Assembly (NCBI GenBank): GCA_003118195.1
Contig: BEXV01000228.1
Location: 210,300-229,920, forward strand
DNA: 19,621 nt
Reading direction: 5' to 3'
DNA from: Hemicentrotus pulcherrimus
Taxonomy: Eukaryota > Echinodermata > Echinoidea > Camarodonta > Strongylocentrotidae
Numbering within the stretch: the first letter of the stretch is position 1; the number at the start of each line of letters is the position of its first letter. The translations under genes were made by a program, and so were the position numbers. Below are positions 1 through 9,757 of the stretch, one piece after another. The notes under the pieces were generated by a model that saw nothing but the letters and a program-made list of their open reading frames with translations, searched no databases and had not been told where the DNA came from.

Positions 1-91
1 CTGTAGATTTGCGAGCGGTCTGCTTGGTGCGTGCCATAGTTGCTTGAGAGACAGTAGGTTCAGTGCTTCAAATACGAGTGACGGGATGTTG

Positions 92-290
92 ATGGTAACG
101 ATAATGATGATAATGATGATTGGATGATGATCGGATGATGATGATGATGATGACGGTAATAATGACGGCAATAATGATTATACTAGTGGTGATAATGATG
201 ATAACAAATAAAGATGTTGACGGCGATGATGATGTTGATGATGATGAAGGTGATAATGGTAATGAGAAAAATGATGAGGATAATTGATGA
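92..290. repeat. GAT/GATGAT-rich imperfect microsatellite
   Basis: About 200 bases are built mostly from GAT, AAT and GGT triplets (for example gatgatgatgatgatgatga near 136-154), with interruptions throughout. An Asp/Asn-rich reading could be drawn from it, but no splice sites or flanking coding sequence support one. It is called an expanded and decayed trinucleotide repeat. The 91 bases to its left show nothing recognisable. Confidence 0.8.
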
Positions 291-1109
291 CTAAGGTTGT
301 GATGACGTAAACAGGACGCGACAAATCAGAAGGATAGGCTTAGCAATGTAGCATGCTTGAGAAGGAAAGACCGTTCAAATATAAGATTATACATTGTGTA
401 TTAGTTTTAATCTTTGTATTTCTATCTTGTTTTTTTTTGTTTTGTATATTTAAGAAACTTTATATGTAAATTATAATACCTTTGGGAAAAACCTTGATAG
501 GCCATTGGCCTCCGTTTTTCCCGCCACATCATGATTTCAATTGAAGATGTTTCATTATTAAGTTTGTTATTGTATATATGCATATAAATTGTACTTGTGT
601 TTAAAAAAAAAATCAGATGTGGAAATAAAACTTGAACTTGTTTTAGTTCTTGCTTATGTGACTTCCAGACAGATTTATTCATGTTATATACTACTGTGCT
701 GCCTGTAATATATGAATGTAATTTTTGGTCCCATTTAGTAAACATAATAGCTCCTATCGAGCAATCACTCCTATTATAACTTGTACTCGCCAGCTCAAAC
801 GCATTTATCATTGAAGCTATGATGAATCAATCACTGAAACGACTATGGCAAATGAATAATTGCTTGCAATCGTTTCGCCGTATCGTCAAGAGCAACATTT
901 ATTTACATTACTTTGACAATGTTTCGTTTTTTGTTTGCAGTAGGACATTATGATGGGTTTTTGAAGGAAACACATTCAACTCATACAATAATGATATGGT
1001 ACTATTTTTTCACAAACTAGGCTCATTGTTAAGACTGCTTTTGATGAGGGCCGTGCAATCAGTATTTTCCCATCACTGCCAGCTACCTAATTAATACACC
1101 AGAGTCGAG

Positions 1110-1185
1110 AGGGAAATATGTGCTTTGTATAACACCTAGACCAAGGATATAAGCACCGAGAGGGGATCGAACCCAGAACATTTCG
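1110..1185 (-). repeat. tRNA-derived SINE fragment (relic)
   Basis: Read on the minus strand, it holds a clear RNA polymerase III B-box-like word (GGTTCGATCCC) inside ctgggttcgatcccctctc. This is followed by tatccttggtctaggtg, which resembles the ttgggcaaggc segment just after the tRNA head in many marine invertebrate SINEs. No intact A box or tail is visible, so it is a truncated relic. The family name is not assigned. Confidence 0.5.
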
Positions 1186-1521
1186 AATGACTTTTAAAAG
1201 CCTGTAATATTTGACAGAATTGGCATAATTACTTTTTGAATTTTTGAAATTTACGACACTAAACAACAAAACCAAATTATAATTCATCCATAATCATATA
1301 TTCACTTGATTAAAATTGTCAAAAATAGATTTAATAGACCAGCCCCTGACTCATAGCTGTGTTTTGTATGTGTTTGAAAGCCTACCAAGAGGTCAGGCAA
1401 ATAAAAGTTAAAAACTGATGATTTTGGGGGCCTTGCCAACTGAATTCCTACAGGATCTCTGTAACTATGTCAGTGGGTCACCTTGTCCCAACGTTCCTTA
1501 GTGTTCACACGATGCACTCTC

Positions 1522-1538
1522 ACCCCCCCNCCCCCCCC
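1522..1538. repeat. Poly-C tract interrupted by an assembly N
   Basis: A run of C residues is split by a single N at 1530. The N probably marks a contig join or an unreadable homopolymer, so the true length is unknown. No sequence is duplicated around it, unlike the other two N positions. Confidence 0.85.
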
Positions 1539-3040
1539 TCAACTTTCAATTTTTATTCCGGGCGCCGCCAGTGACAGAAAAACTTTGGGGAATTTGGTGA
1601 GTGCGAGTACAAATAAACTTCCTTAAATACACCTGCTTGCCCTCAGTCTTTTGTATTTTATATGGAGGTCACTGCTGGATTCGCATGGTATGGCACCCAT
1701 ACAAACTAGATGTGGCTTTTGTGATCCCTTTTTTTGTGAATGAAATGAATGGGTAACCTTCCGTGCCTTATCATGAAAGAACTTTAAATAGATATCTGTG
1801 GGAAAAGAACAAATTTGTTTAATTTCTAGTCTGGTTTTACACATGTAATCGTGGGGATAATAAGCTCGACTACAAGTCAAGTTCACCGGGGCATATTTTT
1901 TTCTGTAGTTTACACAGCATTTTGTTGTTCTACAAAAAAAAATATGTTTTAAACATATTTTAGATATTGTGACACGCTGTGATACGCTAAGCATGTCAAA
2001 TATTGATTTGATTTATTCTTATTTTAGAGCCGTGACTATTATTGTTTGTATCAAATTTGCAAAAAATGAAGATTATAATGTGTACATTGTGTGAAAGGTT
2101 GAAAGAAATTTACATAGTATTACCAATATGATGTTGTTGTTATTGTTGTTGTAGGTGATAGTTTCATGGCGTTCATTCAATATTGAATATATAGGCCATA
2201 AATATCTTCAATTTTATAAGAAAATCGGCGGTTATACATAAGAAAACTGAGAAATAAGATTTGTAATGATATAATTAATTAAACAGTAAAGCAATTTATT
2301 AGGAGTCTCTGGATGGTTTGCAACTTTGTGTTTCTGCTTTTTTAAAAGTTTAATCTGGTCAGCCCGGTTTCGATTTCATGGAAACTAGCTTTGCCCCAAT
2401 GTGAAACAGGCTTCTCGGCTACTCGGCGTGCATGCGCAGTGACCAATATAATGATAGACCTAAGAATAATTACATAATCCCGAAGATGGGCAGTTTATAT
2501 CAAGGGGCAGTTAAATTTGTTTGGCCGAACAACTGACGCCAAAATATGTCCTCGTATAGCCTTTCAAACATATTTGAACAACACTGTATTGCACTTTGGC
2601 GTATGGGAGGACGGTAAGTCTATTTTGGGGATAGGGCTCACCCATGGAGAATGTGGGGTCAAATAAATATTAGAAACAAAATTACCTTCCTTGAAAATCG
2701 TTATCCTCGTTCTACCACATTTCATAAAGTATAAATTCTTATTCGTATCATCAAACCCGTTCACCGAATGGCCAGGAGACTGATGGTTCATAAAGTGGCG
2801 GGTTTTAACCCCTTCAAACCCATTCTTGCACACATTTCTCTTTAGTTTTCAGGATTTTGTTTCACATTAGTGCCCCTTTTTAACACATTCCTGAATAAGC
2901 CACTAGTCCATGAGACCGACAATGCATACATTTTTTTTCATCACATTCATGGGCCATTGATCTCTTAGGCTGTCGGCCTCCACGGTCGGTCTCCGGTCTC
3001 ATCAAACTTCTGACGACTTATTTGAGGGCTCACCTGGGCT

Positions 3041-3994
3041 AACGGTATCGGGTCAGTCAACTGGGTTCCCCTTCTTTCTGAGATAGTTATGAAACTAGCA
3101 GACCAGATTAATCTCTTTATTGACTTATGCCTCATGCTGTTATCGAGGTAAAAAGCCAAACTGTATCGCCAAGAGCTATATATCTCGAGATATGACCGTG
3201 AAATATATTTGCTTTCATGCTCTGACGACTGTAGAGCACGCTTTCAGCTTATTACCTTTTCCAAACACAACCACAACCAGAAATCAATGAGGAAAATCTT
3301 TAGAAATCAACTGGTGATGATCTATGTATTATGTGCCTTTGGCCACCTGTGTTGTATATTATTGCAGAACAGATTTTGTTGGTGATAAAGTAATGATTAC
3401 ACCTGTCATACATGTTACTTGTACTAAATTGTTATCATAGCAGAGGCTTTGATTACTATAATGAACCATACATATGAGATGGTTGGAAAGGTAAAGCTTG
3501 TTCCGATATGCCCCATTATTTAACTCTAGAAAAGCTTCATGACGAACAAGCTCTGCTGTGAGACTTCCCAAAATAACTTTGGTCCTTAAACTGATGCGAA
3601 AATAGTTATATTGTCATCGTTTTAGAAATTAAAATAAGTTGCTGGATATTGCTTGTTTGTCAAAGTTGCCGCATGTATAAAAGGAGTAAACAGTATTTTT
3701 AATTCGTAATTGTGAGACAAGGCTATAACCCGTGACAAGAGAATGACAGCCCATAGGGCCGACAGAGTCAGTCTCGTGGGCATTTCGACAACTTCTTTTT
3801 GACACGTTCGCATGCTGAAAACTTTTCTAAGGGCTCAAAAGACCGATGGTTATTAACGAGACCGACATTTTCTATTTTTCCTTATCATTAAAGAAATATG
3901 AAATCATTTTCATTGTCATTACTTGTCATTGTCATTGACTTATGCTTTTCTTTGTTTTGTCGGTCCCGTGCATGGGTGTCGATCTAGTGCGTTA
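3041..3994. repeat. 954-bp block, copy 1 (ends at N)
   Basis: This block is repeated at 3996-4949 with a constant offset of 955 bases. I found only two substitutions between the copies: T at 3118 against C at 4073, and G at 3129 against A at 4084. Copy 1 stops exactly at the N (3995) and copy 2 starts exactly after it, which is the signature of two overlapping contig ends that were not merged. The small ORFs inside (3359-3571 and 3622-3813, minus) occur identically in both copies and match no known family. Confidence 0.9.
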
Positions 3995-3995
3995 N

Positions 3996-4949
3996 AACGG
4001 TATCGGGTCAGTCAACTGGGTTCCCCTTCTTTCTGAGATAGTTATGAAACTAGCAGACCAGATTAATCTCTTCATTGACTTATACCTCATGCTGTTATCG
4101 AGGTAAAAAGCCAAACTGTATCGCCAAGAGCTATATATCTCGAGATATGACCGTGAAATATATTTGCTTTCATGCTCTGACGACTGTAGAGCACGCTTTC
4201 AGCTTATTACCTTTTCCAAACACAACCACAACCAGAAATCAATGAGGAAAATCTTTAGAAATCAACTGGTGATGATCTATGTATTATGTGCCTTTGGCCA
4301 CCTGTGTTGTATATTATTGCAGAACAGATTTTGTTGGTGATAAAGTAATGATTACACCTGTCATACATGTTACTTGTACTAAATTGTTATCATAGCAGAG
4401 GCTTTGATTACTATAATGAACCATACATATGAGATGGTTGGAAAGGTAAAGCTTGTTCCGATATGCCCCATTATTTAACTCTAGAAAAGCTTCATGACGA
4501 ACAAGCTCTGCTGTGAGACTTCCCAAAATAACTTTGGTCCTTAAACTGATGCGAAAATAGTTATATTGTCATCGTTTTAGAAATTAAAATAAGTTGCTGG
4601 ATATTGCTTGTTTGTCAAAGTTGCCGCATGTATAAAAGGAGTAAACAGTATTTTTAATTCGTAATTGTGAGACAAGGCTATAACCCGTGACAAGAGAATG
4701 ACAGCCCATAGGGCCGACAGAGTCAGTCTCGTGGGCATTTCGACAACTTCTTTTTGACACGTTCGCATGCTGAAAACTTTTCTAAGGGCTCAAAAGACCG
4801 ATGGTTATTAACGAGACCGACATTTTCTATTTTTCCTTATCATTAAAGAAATATGAAATCATTTTCATTGTCATTACTTGTCATTGTCATTGACTTATGC
4901 TTTTCTTTGTTTTGTCGGTCCCGTGCATGGGTGTCGATCTAGTGCGTTA
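3996..4949. repeat. 954-bp block, copy 2 (starts at N)
   Basis: This is a near-identical second copy of 3041-3994 that begins directly after the N at 3995. The sequence continues without a break into unique DNA at 4950. It is most simply the left end of the next contig overlapping the right end of the previous one, or the other haplotype. A true tandem duplication would need reads spanning the join. No gene was recognised in it. Confidence 0.9.
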
Positions 4950-5483
4950 TCAATGTCGGTCTCCTGGGCTGTTAGTCTACCGAGATGGCCCCGATAGAAA
5001 ACAATCTCTTTAAACGATGTATATTGCAAAGATAGATTACTTGTCCCCCACCTTTTAAAATTGCAATGATGTATTACATAATCTGATCATGATTCTTTTA
5101 GATCATACATAAAAGGCTATAACTGTGACTGCCTTTGAATTGATTTCTTTAAAACATTTGCGATTTGTGTGATACTAAGATCTTTGCTGCCTGAATGTTG
5201 ATACTTTCAAAGTTCTCAAGTTAGGGGGTTGCAGCCTCTCCCCAGCTATTCCCCAACACCCATCTTACGCCTGTACCATCATTAACAATACTTGTTGCAA
5301 ATTAATAGTCAGCAAATTATAGAACAAACAAAAAAAGAAAATCAAAAGTATCAATACGTCAATACTATAAATTCGTAATACCTCTTTCAAATGACAACGC
5401 CAAAACAGCAAACAGATAGCGTTCTCCGCCCAATTATAAACTATAACTGTAATAAACCATGTCAATTCTACAACATAACTAAC
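4950..5483. other. Probable first intron of the signal-peptide gene
   Basis: If the exon at 5484-5562 is real, this stretch is the start of its downstream intron on the minus strand, opening GTTAGT at 5483-5478. I see no second exon in it. A 66-codon minus ORF (5265-5465) is rich in Leu, Ile and Phe, as expected of AT-rich intron sequence, and is not treated as coding. Confidence 0.4.
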
Positions 5484-5562
5484 CTTGTGCTGTAGCTGCG
5501 CAAATCAGGAAGAGAGTTATACATAATCCACAAGCTATATGCAGCACACTTTCAGAGGCCAT
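5484..5562 (-). CDS. First coding exon with signal peptide; unknown secreted/membrane protein (partial)
   Basis: On the minus strand an ATG at 5562 opens 26 codons plus one base, then meets a good splice donor, CAAG|GTTAGT (GT at 5483-5482). The peptide starts MASESVLHIACG, runs through a hydrophobic core (LCITLFLIC) and ends AATAQ, so it reads as a classic cleavable signal peptide with an A-x-A type site after ATA. An in-frame TGA lies six codons upstream of the ATG, and the start context has G at -3 and +4. The donor is phase 1, typical of secreted multidomain proteins assembled from phase 1-1 modules. The downstream exons should lie at lower coordinates, but none was recognised down to the window edge, so the mature protein is unknown. 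A chance hydrophobic ORF remains possible. Confidence 0.5.
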
Positions 5563-6576
5563 CACAATGGGTGACTGTCAAATAAATCCACAAGTCATTC
5601 GTGCTATCTATATCTCCATATCCATGTGTGTTCTCATTGGATTGATAACCGAATAGAGTTTAGAGAAAGAAGACAAAAAGTGAGATCCAGAAAGATTCGC
5701 CAGCCCATCCCCCTGCAAATCAAGTTCAGTCCATGATCGGGTATACAGACTGAAGCAGTCCTGACTCATGACAAAAGAACTCCACTCATGCAGTCATAAT
5801 GCTTTGTGTCTCACGGTGGTTCCTTTGAATGGGTCCGAGTGAGATGTGCAAACTTATGAAGAAGGAAATATGTTGACATTTGATAATATATGATACACAA
5901 AATATTCGACGATTGTCATTGGCTTGGATAGAATGCGAACGGATTTATTATATATTACGAGCGGCGGGTGAATGAGAATAAACTTACCTGACTTCGTGTA
6001 AAAACTACACGTATGCGATGATATCGATAATAGTATATTTTGCTTAACATATTAAATGGCTACATTTTTATTTTCAGAAAACCTATAAGCAATGTTTTAA
6101 CATGTAATTTGAATACATATATAATTATACACAGTCATGGATCATAACTTATCATCATTTAAATGACAATGTAATTCCCATATATTCTTTGATGAAATGA
6201 TCAGTATAACCTCAATATAGGAGCACACCATTCGGACATGATTTAAAGCGACAACTTGGTATAAAATAGATAAATATTTCTACAGTTCAGAGAGCGAGAT
6301 ATTGTAGAGAAGACAAAACGACATTTGAGATTTATGATAGATTGACAATTTGACAAAGAAAGACTCAAGGGAGTGTGTATTGATAAGAAGGTGACAATGT
6401 CAGACTCATCATGGCGTGTATCTAGCTTATAAGGGGAAAAATGAACTGAAAATTGATGTTCGGGGTGTAATATTGATAATGAATTATCAATTCATCAATA
6501 ACATCTTATCAATTGATATTGGTTGACTTCTATGATTATTATATTTTCATATTTACGAAAACAATAAAGCACTATT
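5563..6576. other. Upstream flank of the signal-peptide exon
   Basis: It should contain the 5' UTR and promoter of the minus-strand gene starting at 5562, but I could not fix a TATA box or transcription start. A short upstream ATG reading frame (ATGGATATGGAGATATAG on the minus strand, near 5610-5625) would precede the main start if the leader extends that far. An exact inverted repeat, ATTGATAA (6472-6479) and TTATCAAT (6484-6491), can form a small AT hairpin. Nothing else was recognised. Confidence 0.35.
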
Positions 6577-6791
6577 GTTTGATTCAGATTCATGTATTAA
6601 GATTTATTGAGCTCGAGTATGCTAATTGGAAACAAAGAAACAACTTTCAAGTTGTGCTGTAAATTAGCCCCTTCCCCAAATTGTTTGATTCAAATGCATT
6701 GAGTTGTATTGAGGTGGAGTATTCTCATTGCAAAGTTTGGGAAGACATCTCACAACTTTCCGAATTTGCTGTAAATTAGCACCCCCCCCCC
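6577..6791. repeat. Diverged tandem duplication, unit about 105-110 bp
   Basis: Two neighbouring segments share the same order of words. Each begins tgtttgattca, continues with ttgag, gagtat and caactttc, and ends with gctgtaaattagc before a C-rich tract. Copy 1 is about 6577-6680 and copy 2 about 6681-6791. The copies are clearly diverged, so this is an old local duplication and not an assembly effect. The second ends in a pure C run at 6782-6792. Confidence 0.65.
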
Positions 6792-6849
6792 CTCTTCCCA
6801 CCTTTCAGCCCCATAAAGCTCAATACCAGTTTAGTTGAGTCACCAGGCG

Positions 6850-6939
6850 ATGGATGACGTCGTTTCGAGTGCAGACGTGACCATATCTTACAATGACCCG
6901 ACTTACGACGATTTGGGAAAAACACTATTCATAAAATAG
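6850..6939 (+). CDS. Short ORF, 29 codons, doubtful
   Basis: An ATG at 6850 (an in-frame TAG lies six codons upstream) opens 29 codons rich in Asp, Val, Ser and Thr (MDDVVSSADVTISYNDPTYD...), ending in TAG. Its codons (GAC, GTC, GTG, ACC) are more GC-rich than the surrounding DNA. No family was recognised and no donor inside it is strong. It could be a small exon, a remnant or chance. It is listed because the local composition changes. Confidence 0.15.
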   Translation: MDDVVSSADVTISYNDPTYDDLGKTLFIK

Positions 6940-7392
6940 CTGGTATTCAATCTGTATAGATTTTATGATTGTAGCTCTGATTCGTGCTCATTATAACACG
7001 GTCCCGTTAAAGGCTTTTGCCATCAATAAAAATGTACTATTATAATCCAAATCGAATGGATAAATGTATATTAATTTCATTACTCTTAGTTGAATTGAGA
7101 AATGGAATAATATGGCTGAAACGATGAATATATGAAAGAGACTAGATATTTCAAACAATCAAATAAATGAACGAAGGACGATTGTGATTTATTTTTAAAA
7201 GAGGCTTCGCAAACGAGGACGAAATTTGGCCTGAATCGAAAGCAATATATTATTCACAAAAGAGATCATTGCATGAGTGAATCTTCTGTTAGGAATAATA
7301 TCTGATCCAAAAAAAATTGGACTTTAATTCCACAAGCTAAGTCTACCGGATCCTCGAACGGCTTGTCATTGAATGAAAGAAGAAAAAACACA

Positions 7393-7545
7393 ATGGATAT
7401 GCTAAAACAGACGGAGGGCATCAAAAAGGTGATTACGGAGCAAGCCGGTTGCCGATCAAACAACACTTTTGACATGGGTTTTTTTATTGTGTATACCATT
7501 GGCTTCGTGATGGCAATGATTTTATCAAAGTTTGGATTATGTTGA
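7393..7545 (+). CDS. Possible small membrane protein or last exon, unrecognised
   Basis: From the ATG at 7393 there are 50 codons ending in TGA. The first half is polar and charged (KQTEGIKKVITEQAG) and the last part is a hydrophobic stretch (MGFFIVYTIGFVMAMIL), consistent with one C-terminal membrane span followed by SKFGLC. The open frame extends upstream to an in-frame TGA near 7302, so it could also be the last exon of a plus-strand gene. The only nearby acceptor candidates (CACAAG or CTAAG near 7334-7340) are weak. The opposite strand is open here too, which lowers confidence. No family was recognised. Confidence 0.2.
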   Translation: MDMLKQTEGIKKVITEQAGCRSNNTFDMGFFIVYTIGFVMAMILSKFGLC

Positions 7546-7549
7546 CACC

Positions 7550-8110
7550 ACCTCTTTCCTCCTTTCTTTCATTCATTCCTTATCTTTCTCTCTCTCCGTA
7601 TTGCAATATTTTCTGTTTCCCCATTCTGCTCTCCTTTCCTGTCCGCCCCCAATGCTCTCTCATTTATACGAGCAAAGTTTAATTACACCCCCTCTCTCTT
7701 TAATAATAATAATTATGTAACTTATATACGCCAAATCCACTATGTGGAGTGCTCGAGGCGCATTTACAAAATAGCAATTAACGAGTAAACAAAAAAGTTT
7801 TTACATGAGTTTTAAAAGAATCGGTAGTAACACAGTTTTGTATGGCTTCAGGAAGGCTTTCTTTCTCTCTCATCTCTCTCTGCTTTGTATTCTTCTGTTT
7901 TCCATTTCTCTCTCTCTCTCTCTCTCTTTTATTCTATTTTTACTCTATTTTTACTCTAGTATTCTTCTATCTTTGTTCTAACACACCTAGGTTCTGCCAC
8001 ATGGGTCTTCATCCTCCTCCTCCTCATCTCTCTCTAATCATCATAAACTAAATCACCCTTCCCTGATTTATACCATTTCTGTGTCTGTATCTCTCTTTTC
8101 TTTGCTCTGT
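7550..8110 (+). repeat. CT-rich low-complexity region with a (CT)n run
   Basis: The plus strand is strongly biased to C and T in two blocks (about 7550-7700 and 7855-8110), including a perfect CT run near 7907-7927. The apparent 60-69 codon ORFs here are Ser/Leu/Phe-rich translations of this low-complexity DNA and are not called genes. A SINE-like tail (7690-7850) separates the two blocks. Confidence 0.7.
7690..7850 (-). repeat. Retroposon 3' tail ending in (ATT)n
   Basis: On the minus strand the text runs aatgcgcctcgagcactccac, then ggatttggcgtatataag, and ends in ATTATTATTATTA. This matches the general form of the 3' ends of SINEs and their partner LINEs in sea urchins and other marine animals (a GCGC...CTATATAAGT-like element followed by an ATT tail). 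The 5' boundary is not clear. Family assignment is from memory of the pattern, not from a search. Confidence 0.4.
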
Positions 8111-8234
8111 ATCTCACTCCCTCATGTTCATTACTCTGCCGAGAGACTGATTGGAAGCTGAAAAACCAATAATTTACAACACATGAAAGAAATGTGCATT
8201 GTAGCAGTATACTTATATATTTCATTGTTTATAC

Positions 8235-8240
8235 AATAAA
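8235..8240 (+). terminator. AATAAA poly(A)-signal-like hexamer
   Basis: A canonical AATAAA lies about 690 bases downstream of the plus-strand ORF at 7393-7545. It could serve that ORF if it is real, but AATAAA is common in AT-rich DNA, so the evidence is weak. Confidence 0.15.
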
Positions 8241-8315
8241 ACTCTTATAGAAGGTACAAAGAAGTTGAACTTTAGTCAATTTGTTCAACACTCAGATACC
8301 TGATAATGTTATTTG

Positions 8316-8361
8316 AATATCATTAACATCGATTATGCAATATCATTAACATCAATTATGC
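8316..8361. repeat. 23-bp direct tandem repeat, two copies
   Basis: The unit aatatcattaacatcgattatgc (broken here as aatatcattaacatc plus gattatgc) occurs at 8316-8338 and again at 8339-8361. One substitution separates them (cgattatgc against caattatgc). It is a simple local duplication. Confidence 0.85.
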
Positions 8362-8854
8362 AATTAATGAGCACCAAACTTGAACTTTTTCTTGATGAAC
8401 ACTGAATTAAAAAGGAAACATATCAAAGGATTGAGAATGCAAACGTCAGCCATTTCAAGGTTCAATTCCTTGGGTCCAAGATGATTAAATTCCAGAATAA
8501 TAGAATGCAGATCTTGATATCATCACAGTATAACAAAACCAACCTCATTGAAGTAAAGTATTAGGCCTACGCAATAGGTATAATCGATTTTGTGCTTGTC
8601 CTACATGGCAACAAATAATGTATGCAGTGTTCATTCTGAATATTGACATACAACTATTCAACATGATAACAGGTGAATGAAAAAAATTGTAAGGACCCAC
8701 TTAACAAAGGCCTGTGCATCTAATTAGAGTTCATTACAAAAATGGTCTATTGATCATAAATATGATCATACGACTGGCAACAATTGCAACGTCAAAAATA
8801 GACCCCCAAACGGTCAGTTACTTTTAAGGGTTCACAAGGTCAGATGGAAGGCTC

Positions 8855-9035
8855 TAAGGCTAGATGCAGAGCAGTGATCTCATACGTGGGAGGTCTCGGA
8901 TTCAAAACCATGGCAATGTGTTTGTGCCCTTTGGTAAGGCAGCAGTACTCGGTCTCTAAGCCGTCCATCCTCTGGATTCTTACTTACAAGCATACACTTA
9001 CTTTCTTAGAAGTTAAATAAACCAATCATCATCAA
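8855..9035 (+). repeat. tRNA-derived SINE, degenerate
   Basis: A degenerate pol III head (ggctagatgcagagcagtg, then ggtctcggattcaaaacc as a decayed B box) is followed by catggcaatgtgtttgtgcc, ctttggtaaggcagcag and ccgtccatcctctgg. This order (tRNA head, then 'ttgggcaaggca', then an AAATAAACCAATCATCATCAA tail) is typical of marine invertebrate SINEs. The orientation is plus. Boundaries are approximate and no target-site duplication was found. Confidence 0.55.
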
Positions 9036-9757
9036 CTATATAACGGAAATATCTGCACTGATTAAATCTTAAAATTGTCAACTGGAGATGAAAAAGATCG
9101 TCAGATGATTCAAAATGCAGTATTCTAACAGAAATAATTACTAAGTACTAAATCTCCATGACAACAAAAAATGAGATCTCAATGTACATGTATAACTAAC
9201 CTTGATGCTAAATGCTGACTATATGCTGAACGAACAAAACTTTGACTGGACTTTTTAATTAACAGTGTAAGATGTATGCCTTAATATTATAAATGTATAC
9301 TGTTGTCATGGCAACAGGAATGGAAGACTCAACTTAAAATGAAAGTATGAAAGGTCATAAAAAACATTTCTAAAAACTATTATACAACATGTAAGATCTT
9401 AAGATCAATTCAGGAACAATGTAAAAATATGGAACACACATGTATGACTGACGGAAATACATGCACAAAGTGGTTTAAGTATTTGTCAATGTTTATCTTT
9501 AGTACAAGCACAGTGCAATACAATAATTCTGTGTTGTTCAATGCTTTAATTTACTCACTTTACGTTTCTGAATGCAATGGATGGCGATGATTGATGAGAC
9601 AAGAATCATGACGTTTTGTTACAAGATAAACTGAGGAGTTGTATTATTCTCTTCAGGTGGAATAATATATAATGATTTATTATTCTGATCTTTTACCCCG
9701 TGCTAACTTCAAAAATGACTCTTGTCACCACTTTTAGTGGTAGAGGCATGAGCAGAA

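Larger units (their letters stand above)
291..3040. other. Non-coding AT-rich stretch with small repeats
   Basis: I see no convincing exon here. If the signal-peptide exon at 5484-5562 belongs to a gene running leftwards, this stretch would be one of its introns or would carry exons I could not recognise. Contents noted are a SINE-like fragment near 1110-1185, a poly-C tract with an N at 1530, a short TTG-rich run near 2131-2153, and short words of the form GAGACCGAC / GTCGGTCTC near 2912 and 2985 that recur further right. The longest ORF (123 codons, minus, 1623-1994) matches no family I know. Confidence 0.6.

Noticed and set aside
92..290. CRISPR-like or protein-coding acidic repeat
   Set aside because: The repeat unit is a trinucleotide with no spacers and no exon boundaries, so it is a microsatellite.
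1623..1994. 123-codon minus-strand ORF with several Cys residues
   Set aside because: No recognisable domain, no convincing splice sites, and its translation is typical of AT-rich non-coding DNA.
2564..2833. 89-codon minus-strand ORF
   Set aside because: No family resemblance, no signal peptide and no supporting splice or promoter signals.
3359..4768. Two pairs of identical ORFs (70 and 63 codons) that look like a gene duplication
   Set aside because: They are identical because the whole 954-bp block is repeated around the N. They match no family and are not separate genes.
7532..8051. Ser/Leu/Phe-rich ORFs on the plus strand resembling membrane proteins
   Set aside because: They translate CT-rich simple sequence. 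The hydrophobicity is a by-product of composition.
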